Shown here: in pieces, positions 1 through 4,396 of the stretch
Numbering within the stretch: position 1 is the stretch's first letter
How the letters are laid out: every line of letters begins with the position of its first letter
Origin: an uncultured beta proteobacterium
Lineage (GTDB): Bacteria > Pseudomonadota > Gammaproteobacteria > Burkholderiales > SG8-39
Length of the DNA: 6,896 bases
Reading direction: 5' to 3'
Assembly (NCBI GenBank): GCA_902826155.1
Contig: CADEDU010000015.1
Span: 50,839-57,734 of the forward strand
Position numbers and translations under genes: made by a program
Notes under the pieces: generated by a model
Told to the model about the DNA's origin: nothing
Database searches by the model: none
Seen by the model: only the letters and a program-made list of their open reading frames with translations

Positions 1-930
1 TTTGTCTTCGGTCGACAGCGGCACATCGCTCATCCAGGCGGTGCCAGGCGTGTTGTCGACGAACGGGTAGTCGACCGAGAACATCACGCGATCGGCACCC
101 ATCTCCATCACCGAACACAGCAGCGCAGCCGTGGCGAAGTTGCCGCTGGTGGTGATGTGGAAGTGGTGGCGGAAGGTCTCGCGGAACGACAGCGACTTGT
201 TGCCCTCGCGTGAGAGTGCCTGGCTGATGCGCCACAGCGAGAACGGCAGCCCTTCACCGAGGTGGCCGACGATGATCTGCAGCTTCGGATACGCGTCGAA
301 CATGCCCGAGAGCACCATGCGGATCGCCTGCGTGGCCGTCTCCACGGTGAAGCCCCAACCGGCCGACAGGATGTACGGGAAGTCCTTGGCGTAATCCTTG
401 TAGTAGGCCTCGACCACCGCCGGATGCGGCATGGCCGGATGGATGTAGATCGGCACATCGAGCGCCTGCGCACGCTCGAAGATCGGCCAGAAGCGCTTGT
501 CGTCGATGAACAGGCGCTGACCATCGACCACCGTCAGGCCGTGCACCATCGCGCCCTTGAAGCCGTACTTCGTCACCGTGCGTTCGAGTTCGTCGGCCGA
601 GGCTTTCGCATCGACAGCCGGCAGCGTGGCGAAGCCGGCAAAGCGCGTCGGATGCGCCTGGATCGTCGCCTGCAGCCGATCGTTGGCGCCCTTGCACAGC
701 GGCACGGCCGATGCGGCTTCCATGCGATGCGTGCCCGGTGCGCTTTGTGAGAGCACCTGCACGTCGATGCCGGCCTCGTCCATCTCCTTGATGCGCAGCG
801 CGCCGACGTCGTCCAGGCGCGAGCGGATCTTGGGCGCACGCAGCTCCGCGCCTTCGAGATGTTTGGCGATTTCGGGATCGAGATAGTGCTCCTCGAGCGC
901 GATGACTTTGGCGTTGGGGTAGTTGGACAT
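1..930 (-). CDS. Amidohydrolase-2 family metal-dependent (decarboxylase-type) enzyme, 3' end outside window
   Basis: This is a TIM-barrel amidohydrolase (ACMSD/gamma-resorcylate decarboxylase superfamily, Amidohydro_2), a group dominated by non-oxidative decarboxylases of aromatic or ring-derived acids in the cytoplasm. The 310 visible codons are open to the left edge. Family members have about 325-340 residues, so only a short C-terminus is missing. Visible candidate metal and catalytic residues are Glu13-x-His15 (in ALEEHY), His164 (YIHPAMP), His223 and Glu226 (GHLGEGLPF), and Asp287 (SVDYPF). Their spacing agrees with gamma-resorcylate decarboxylases as I remember them. The first motif is ExH rather than the HxH of canonical ACMS decarboxylase. 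The ATG at 930 puts the ExH strand about 12 residues in, as usual for the family. No good Shine-Dalgarno sequence precedes it, so translation may depend on the upstream cistron. It is the last visible gene of the minus-strand set, 59 nt after the reductase. A hydrolase of the same fold cannot be excluded. Confidence 0.9.
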   Translation of the reverse strand, partial: MSNYPNAKVIALEEHYLDPEIAKHLEGAELRAPKIRSRLDDVGALRIKEMDEAGIDVQVLSQSAPGTHRMEAASAVPLCKGANDRLQATIQAHPTRFAGFATLPAVDAKASADELERTVTKYGFKGAMVHGLTVVDGQRLFIDDKRFWPIFERAQALDVPIYIHPAMPHPAVVEAYYKDYAKDFPYILSAGWGFTVETATQAIRMVLSGMFDAYPKLQIIVGHLGEGLPFSLWRISQALSREGNKSLSFRETFRHHFHITTSGNFATAALLCSVMEMGADRVMFSVDYPFVDNTPGTAWMSDVPLSTEDK

Positions 931-952
931 GGGCGGGGCGGAAGGATGTAGG

Positions 953-980
953 GTGAAGAGTGAATAGTGAGGAGTGAAGG
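953..980. repeat. Four-copy imperfect heptamer tandem repeat (GTGARNR)
   Basis: Four adjacent 7-nt units read GTGAAGA, GTGAATA, GTGAGGA and GTGAAGG on the plus strand. They occupy nearly half of the 59-nt gap between the reductase stop and the amidohydrolase start. On the transcribed strand they appear as a TCAC-rich pyrimidine tract with no self-pairing. The function is unknown. It could be slippage-prone spacer DNA, a dispersed genomic repeat, or an mRNA processing or protein-binding tract. Confidence 0.75.
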
Positions 981-989
981 AGGGCGCGG

Positions 990-1976
990 CTATTGAAGGC
1001 GCACGATCTGGCGCATGCCGCTGTTGCCTTTTTCGACTGCCTCGTGCGCGGCGGCGATCTGCTCGAGCGGATAGGTCTTCACCGGCAGGTGCTTGAGCTT
1101 GTTGTTCAGTGCGAGCCCGGCAAAGTCGGCCACGGCGTGCTTGTACGCGTCGGCGGGCAGCTCGTACATGATCATGAAGCGGATCGTCGGAAAATTCGGG
1201 ATGCACCAACGGCCATCGAGCGGAATGTCACCGGTGCCCGATGAGCCGTACACGATCACCGAGCCGCCTTTCTTCAGCACGCGCGGCATCAGTTTCGAGT
1301 TCGCGGCGAAGTTGGTCTCGATGATGCGATCGACGCCCTTGCCGCCGGTGAGCGCACCGATGCGGGTCGCGACATCTTCATTGCGAAAGTCGATCGCCTC
1401 GTCGGCGCCGGCGGCTTTGGCGATCGCCGCCTTTTCCGCACTGCCGACGGTGGTGATCACGCGCGCGCCCTGGATCTTCGCGAGCTGCACGACGTAGTAG
1501 CCGACCGCTCCAGTGCCGCCTGCCACCAGCACTGTCTGGCCGGCGATGGATCCTTCGATGGTGAGTGCGCGATGCGCGGTGAGCCACGGCACGCCCAGGC
1601 TCGCGCCGACATCGAAATCGCAGTTGCCGGGCAGCAGCACCGCGCGATCGGAGGGCAGCACGCAGTATTCGGCGCAGGTGCCGAACGGGCGCTGCCATTG
1701 CGCCATGTAGATCCAGACGCGCTCGCCGATGCGTTCCTTGGGGACACCCGCACCCACCGCGTCGATTACACCCGAGCCGTCCTGATGCGGAATGATCCGC
1801 TCGAACGGCATACCGGGGCGGCGGATGCCGCTGCGCGTGTACGTATCGGTGGGGTTGATGCCCGAAGCGTGGATGCGCACGCGCACTTCGCCCGCGCCGG
1901 GTTGCGGGTCGGGCATGGTGCCGACTTCGAACGCGTCACGCGGGGCACCTTGCTTGGTGTACCAGGCTGCTTTCAT
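990..1976 (-). CDS. Zinc-independent NADPH:quinone reductase-like MDR oxidoreductase
   Basis: This is a 328-residue medium-chain dehydrogenase/reductase of the quinone oxidoreductase (zeta-crystallin) type, which usually uses NADPH to reduce quinones or activated C=C bonds in the cytoplasm. The N-terminal GroES-like domain carries the family signature around residues 38-50 (SGINPTDTYTRSG). The Rossmann fold follows, with the nucleotide-binding turn AGGTGAVG at 152-159 and a conserved AGADEAIDF segment near 189-197. The cysteine and histidine ligands of zinc alcohol dehydrogenases and the four-cysteine structural zinc lobe are absent. I chose the ATG at 1976 over an in-frame TTG 24 nt upstream because an AAGGAG lies 9 nt before it. 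It sits 39 nt downstream of the HAO-type dioxygenase and 59 nt before the decarboxylase. It may therefore reduce an unsaturated ring-cleavage product or a quinone by-product in the same pathway; that role is inference. Confidence 0.9.
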   Translation of the reverse strand: MKAAWYTKQGAPRDAFEVGTMPDPQPGAGEVRVRIHASGINPTDTYTRSGIRRPGMPFERIIPHQDGSGVIDAVGAGVPKERIGERVWIYMAQWQRPFGTCAEYCVLPSDRAVLLPGNCDFDVGASLGVPWLTAHRALTIEGSIAGQTVLVAGGTGAVGYYVVQLAKIQGARVITTVGSAEKAAIAKAAGADEAIDFRNEDVATRIGALTGGKGVDRIIETNFAANSKLMPRVLKKGGSVIVYGSSGTGDIPLDGRWCIPNFPTIRFMIMYELPADAYKHAVADFAGLALNNKLKHLPVKTYPLEQIAAAHEAVEKGNSGMRQIVRLQ

Positions 1977-1985
1977 TGCTTCCTT

Positions 1986-1991
1986 CTCCTT
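1986..1991 (-). promoter_or_regulatory. Ribosome binding site deciding the reductase start
   Basis: On the minus strand this reads AAGGAG and ends 9 nt before the ATG at 1976. It argues against the in-frame TTG at 2000, which it would otherwise follow. Confidence 0.7.
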
Positions 1992-2001
1992 TGTTGGCAA
2001 C

Positions 2002-2015
2002 GTATCGAGCGATAC
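2002..2015. repeat. 14-bp inverted repeat directly after the dioxygenase stop codon
   Basis: GTATCG and CGATAC are perfect 6-bp arms separated by 2 nt. The element abuts the dioxygenase stop codon (2016-2018) and lies upstream of the reductase ribosome binding site. As RNA it could form a 5-bp stem with a 4-nt loop. No U-tract follows, so it is not an intrinsic terminator. A small RNA hairpin or a protein-binding palindrome are both possible, and chance remains a real alternative for arms this short. Confidence 0.5.
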
Positions 2016-2528
2016 TCAGGCCGGCCGCGGCGTTACGTGCCCGCACTTGCCGCAGGTGCGGTTCTGCTCGGAGCCGTAGAAGTCCTCGTACACCCGCGAC
2101 ACCGGATCGGCGTTGTAGTCGCTCACCACCTTGATCGATTCGAACAGCGGGGCGTCGCACTTGGCGCAGTACCAGTTGAACTTGTCCTGTTCGCCCGCAC
2201 GGCGCTTGCGTTCGAGCACCAGCACGTACGCATCGCGTGGAAAGCGCGGCGAGTGCGGCACGCCCGCCGGGCAGTAGATGATTTCGCCTTCCTTGATCAC
2301 CACCATCTTCTCCTCACCTTCCGGAGTGCGGTAGTGCAGGTTCATGTCGCCCTTGATCATGTACATCACTTCATCGGACGGATCGGAGTGGAACTCGCTG
2401 CGGTGATCGCGCCCGCGTGCCACGAATGCGAGCGTGTCGTCGGCCTGCCACAGGATGTTGACCGGCCGGGTGGCCTTGCTGATGCCTTCGGTGATCGCCT
2501 GGAGATTGACGGCCTTGAGCTCGCTCAT
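2016..2528 (-). CDS. nbaC: 3-hydroxyanthranilate 3,4-dioxygenase-type cupin ring-cleavage enzyme
   Basis: This 170-residue cupin extradiol dioxygenase belongs to the 3-hydroxyanthranilate 3,4-dioxygenase (HAO) family. These enzymes use Fe(II) and O2 to open the 3-hydroxyanthranilate ring to 2-amino-3-carboxymuconate semialdehyde in the cytoplasm. Its length matches the bacterial, single-cupin form. The Fe ligand set is visible as His47, Glu53 (HSDPSDE) and His92 (GVPHSP). Arg43 and Glu106 are candidate substrate-contact residues. A C-terminal rubredoxin-like second iron site is complete, with CAKC at 121-124 and CGKC at 159-162, as in bacterial HAOs. The ATG at 2528 is supported by a GGAGG 8 nt upstream. 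The gene lies 79 nt after the Nudix gene and 39 nt before the reductase. The symbol follows the name used for bacterial HAO and assumes 3-hydroxyanthranilate as substrate. The neighbouring decarboxylase is of another subtype, so a related aminophenol or hydroxybenzoate substrate is also possible. Confidence 0.88.
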   Translation of the reverse strand: MSELKAVNLQAITEGISKATRPVNILWQADDTLAFVARGRDHRSEFHSDPSDEVMYMIKGDMNLHYRTPEGEEKMVVIKEGEIIYCPAGVPHSPRFPRDAYVLVLERKRRAGEQDKFNWYCAKCDAPLFESIKVVSDYNADPVSRVYEDFYGSEQNRTCGKCGHVTPRPA

Positions 2529-2533
2529 GATGA

Positions 2534-2541
2534 AGTCCTCC
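2534..2541 (-). promoter_or_regulatory. Strong ribosome binding site of the dioxygenase gene
   Basis: The minus strand reads GGAGGACT here. Its GGAGG core ends 8 nt before the ATG at 2528, the best-matched Shine-Dalgarno sequence of the four catabolic genes. This fits independent translation of the dioxygenase within the polycistron. Confidence 0.7.
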
Positions 2542-2548
2542 GTGGGGC

Positions 2549-2565
2549 GCGCGTGTCGGACGCGC
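2549..2565 (-). other. GC-rich hairpin between the Nudix and dioxygenase genes
   Basis: GCGCGT (2549-2554) pairs with ACGCGC (2560-2565) around a 5-nt loop. A shifted alternative, GGCGCG (2546-2551) with CGCGCC (2561-2566), is also possible. The stem ends about 8 nt upstream of the dioxygenase ribosome binding site. No U-run follows it, so it is not a canonical terminator. It could act in mRNA processing or tune the ratio of the two cistrons, but in GC-rich DNA a stem like this can also arise by chance. Confidence 0.4.
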
Positions 2566-2607
2566 CAGGGGTGATGCGGTGACGGCCAAGTCTGCCATCG
2601 ATCGACC

Positions 2608-3234
2608 TCAGCCGCGCAGCATCACCTTGCCGTTGCGAAAGCAGAACAGCGGCGCCCGGCCCGTAGCCGGTTCGAGATAGCGGTCCAGATGCGTGAGGAT
2701 GAACTCGGTCACATCCACCAATGGCAGCTTCAGGCACTCGGCCACCGGTCGCCATGCCAGATCGAGCAGCTCACCATTGGTGCGAGGCTCGCCATCGACG
2801 TCGGACACCTGCGCGACGAAGAAGCGCGCGTGGAACCGGATCGGACTTTGCGCCGGCGTGATCGCGCGCAGGATGAACTCGAGCCGGTCGAGCGCGGGGT
2901 GCAGGCGACCGTCGCGCATCTCGCCGATGGTGATGCCGGTCTCCTCCCAGGTTTCGCGTACCGCGGCCACTGCCAACGCGTGCGCCTGTCGTGCGTTGGA
3001 GGACGCCAGCAGCCGTTCACGCACGGTGGGTTGCAGGGCCGAGCCGACGGCCGCGGTGTAGTCCTCGGCATCGACGCGCCCGCCGGGAAACACGTACATG
3101 TCGGGCACGAAGCTGTGCCGGCGCGCGCGCTTGCCCATCAGCACTTCGAGGGTGTTGGCGCGGCGGCGCAGCGGAATGAGCGTTGCTGCATCGACCGGGC
3201 GGACGGCGCGCGGCGTCGGGGTTTCAGCGGGCAT
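2608..3234 (-). CDS. Nudix hydrolase with a split (insert-containing) Nudix box, NUDT19-like
   Basis: This 208-residue Nudix-fold hydrolase would cleave a nucleoside diphosphate linked to another moiety, using divalent metal in the cytoplasm. The Nudix box is present but interrupted. The G-x5-E part is at Gly51-Glu57, within YVFPGGRVDAE, and the RE-x-x-EE-x-GI part is at 93-101 (RETWEETGI). The usual 7-residue spacer is replaced by 35 residues. Such an insertion is known in the NUDT19 (RP2p) group, some of whose members hydrolyse CoA derivatives. Substrate assignment here is inference. The ATG at 3234 is preferred. An in-frame GTG at 3288 would add 18 non-conserved residues, and neither start has a clear Shine-Dalgarno sequence. 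It is the first gene of the minus-strand set, 79 nt before the dioxygenase and divergent from the Bug gene. In a catabolic operon it could be housecleaning, or it could act on CoA or nucleotide intermediates. Confidence 0.9.
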   Translation of the reverse strand: MPAETPTPRAVRPVDAATLIPLRRRANTLEVLMGKRARRHSFVPDMYVFPGGRVDAEDYTAAVGSALQPTVRERLLASSNARQAHALAVAAVRETWEETGITIGEMRDGRLHPALDRLEFILRAITPAQSPIRFHARFFVAQVSDVDGEPRTNGELLDLAWRPVAECLKLPLVDVTEFILTHLDRYLEPATGRAPLFCFRNGKVMLRG

Positions 3235-3264
3235 TGACGTAGTGTCGTTGAGCGGGTTTGAAAC

Positions 3265-3284
3265 GGTCCAAAGAAGGTTCAAAG
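3265..3284 (+). repeat. Direct repeat GGTYCAAAG, two copies at 11-bp spacing
   Basis: GGTCCAAAG (3265-3273) and GGTTCAAAG (3276-3284) match at 8 of 9 positions and are offset by exactly 11 bp, about one helical turn. This arrangement is typical of tandem protein-binding half-sites on one DNA face. A small odd palindrome, GTTTGAAAC (3256-3264), directly adjoins. The block lies 31-50 bp upstream of the Nudix start and about 130 bp upstream of the Bug start. It is a candidate operator; the binding protein is unknown. Confidence 0.5.
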
Positions 3285-3290
3285 CCACTT

Positions 3291-3296
3291 ATTATC
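3291..3296 (-). promoter_or_regulatory. Possible -10 box of the minus-strand gene set
   Basis: On the minus strand this reads GATAAT, one mismatch from TATAAT, in an otherwise GC-rich stretch. It would start transcription around 3283-3285, inside the direct-repeat block, with a leader of about 50 nt before the ATG at 3234. No good -35 hexamer sits 16-18 nt upstream, so an activator-dependent promoter would be needed. Confidence 0.3.
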
Positions 3297-3357
3297 GCGG
3301 ACCCGATCCGGGCATGGCTGATCATGACCGGCTTACGAGGGTCAACGACGCGATCGT

Positions 3358-3375
3358 CGCAGGGTCTTGCCTGCG
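3358..3375. repeat. Perfect 6-bp inverted repeat upstream of the Bug gene
   Basis: CGCAGG (3358-3363) and CCTGCG (3370-3375) are perfect inverted arms around a 6-nt spacer, 39 bp before the Bug start codon. It could be an operator half-site pair or a leader hairpin. No T-run follows, so it is not an intrinsic terminator. Confidence 0.4.
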
Positions 3376-3401
3376 CGAATCGCGTCAGCAACATAATCCA
3401 T

Positions 3402-3407
3402 GAGGAG
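3402..3407 (+). promoter_or_regulatory. Ribosome binding site deciding the Bug start
   Basis: GAGGAG ends 7 nt before the ATG at 3415. The alternative in-frame ATG at 3400 overlaps this site and has no Shine-Dalgarno sequence of its own, so 3415 is the better start. Confidence 0.75.
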
Positions 3408-3414
3408 ATCGAGG

Positions 3415-4389
3415 ATGGGATTTGCACGAATCGCACTCAGCGCCGCGCTGGGATTGACGGCGGCAGGCCTTGCGGTTGGCGTAGCCGCGCAGCAGTTTCC
3501 GACGCGTGCGGTCAAGGCGGTCATCACCTTCACGCCGGGCAGTTCCACCGACATCGTCGGCCGCGTCGTGATGCAGAAGCTCTCGGAGTACTGGGGGCAT
3601 CCGGTCGTTCCGGAGAATCGCGCCGGCGCCGGCGGGTCGATCGCCTCGGCGGCGGTGGCCAAGGCGGAACCCGATGGCTACACGCTGTTGATCAACTCCA
3701 ACGCGCATGCGGTGAATCCGGCCATCTACGCCAAGTTGCCGTACGACACGCTGAAGGATTTCGTCAATGTCGCGCCGATGGTGATGGCGCCGCAGGTGCT
3801 GGTGGTTGCACCCGACAGCCAGTTCAAGAGTGTTGCCGACATCGTGGCGTACTCGAAAGCCAAACCCGAAGCCTTGAATTTCGCGCATGCAGGTGTGGGT
3901 AGCGGCACGCACATGAACCTGGAAGTCTTCGTCTCCGCGGCGAACATCAAGGTCACCCAGATCGGCTACAAGGGCACGCCCGAGGCGTTCACCGCGGTGA
4001 TGAGCAAGGTGGCCGATGCATTCTGGACGCCGATTGCCGGGGGCATCTCGAACATCCGTTCGGGCAAGCTGAAAGCGCTTGCGGTGAGCACGCCCAAGCG
4101 CAATCCGATGCTGCCCGATGTACCGACGACCGGCGAAGCCGGTATCGCCAATGCTGACTCGCCGGGTTGGTTCGGGATCTGGGCGCCTGCCGGCACACCC
4201 GCTGCGATCGTCGACAAGATCAACGCCGACGTGCGCCGCGCGCTGAAGGATCCGGGCGTGCGCGAGAAGCTGCTCAACCTGGGTGGCGATCCGTTGGAGA
4301 TGACCGCCGACGAGTTCCGCAATTTCGTGCACAGCGAAGTCGAGCGCAGCAAGTCGATCATCAAAGCGGCCGGCATCAAGCCGCAGTAA
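3415..4389 (+). CDS. Bug/TctC family periplasmic solute-binding protein
   Basis: This 324-residue tripartite-tricarboxylate-type (Bug) binding protein is predicted to be exported to the periplasm, where it captures small, usually carboxylated solutes. The N-terminal signal peptide has a hydrophobic stretch over about residues 5-24 and a probable cleavage after VAA25, leaving a mature start at QQFPTRAV. Family hallmarks follow in order: FTPGSSTDIVGR (39-50), the PENRAGAGG segment (66-74), EPDGYTLL (85-92), FAHAGVGSGTH near 156-166, YKGTPEAF near 185-192, and the PTTGEAGI/GWFGIWAPAGTP region (238-262). Length is normal for the family. The ATG at 3415 is chosen for its Shine-Dalgarno sequence over an ATG five codons upstream. 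No TctA or TctB membrane subunits are nearby, which is common because most Bug genes are orphans. The divergent degradation genes and convergent MFS gene suggest the ligand is the pathway substrate or a sensed relative, but this is inference. Confidence 0.95.
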   Translation: MGFARIALSAALGLTAAGLAVGVAAQQFPTRAVKAVITFTPGSSTDIVGRVVMQKLSEYWGHPVVPENRAGAGGSIASAAVAKAEPDGYTLLINSNAHAVNPAIYAKLPYDTLKDFVNVAPMVMAPQVLVVAPDSQFKSVADIVAYSKAKPEALNFAHAGVGSGTHMNLEVFVSAANIKVTQIGYKGTPEAFTAVMSKVADAFWTPIAGGISNIRSGKLKALAVSTPKRNPMLPDVPTTGEAGIANADSPGWFGIWAPAGTPAAIVDKINADVRRALKDPGVREKLLNLGGDPLEMTADEFRNFVHSEVERSKSIIKAAGIKPQ

Positions 4390-4396
4390 CTGCGCG

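Larger units (their letters stand above)
3235..3414. promoter_or_regulatory. Divergent intergenic control region
   Basis: These 180 nt separate the start of the Nudix-led gene set (minus strand) from the Bug gene (plus strand), so promoters for both directions should lie here. I found a possible minus-strand -10 box, an 11-bp-spaced direct repeat and a 6-bp inverted repeat, listed separately. I found no convincing sigma70 promoter for the Bug direction. No regulator gene is in the window. Confidence 0.65.

Noticed and set aside
254..697. Open frames on both strands within the amidohydrolase region
   Set aside because: The continuous frame from 930 leftward contains all the family metal residues, and the others are shadows of it.
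1..2528. Calling the left-hand set a complete kynurenine or 2-nitrobenzoate (nba) operon
   Set aside because: Only the dioxygenase matches clearly. The decarboxylase subtype differs, and the dehydrogenase and deaminase are not in the window.
1572..2582. A 336-codon plus-strand open frame opposite the reductase and dioxygenase genes
   Set aside because: It is antisense to two well-supported enzymes, His/Arg/Val-rich, and without recognisable motifs. I see this as a GC-rich shadow frame.
3235..3288. Extension of the Nudix protein to the GTG at 3288
   Set aside because: The added 18 residues show no conservation I recognise and no better ribosome binding site. It would also run through the direct-repeat block.
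3367..3397. TTGCCT and CATAAT as a plus-strand promoter for the Bug gene
   Set aside because: The spacer is 19 nt, and transcription would start at about 3404, inside the Shine-Dalgarno sequence at 3402-3407, leaving no usable leader.
3385..4332. A 315-codon minus-strand open frame opposite the Bug gene
   Set aside because: It is antisense to a clear binding-protein gene and has shadow-like Arg/His composition with no domain.
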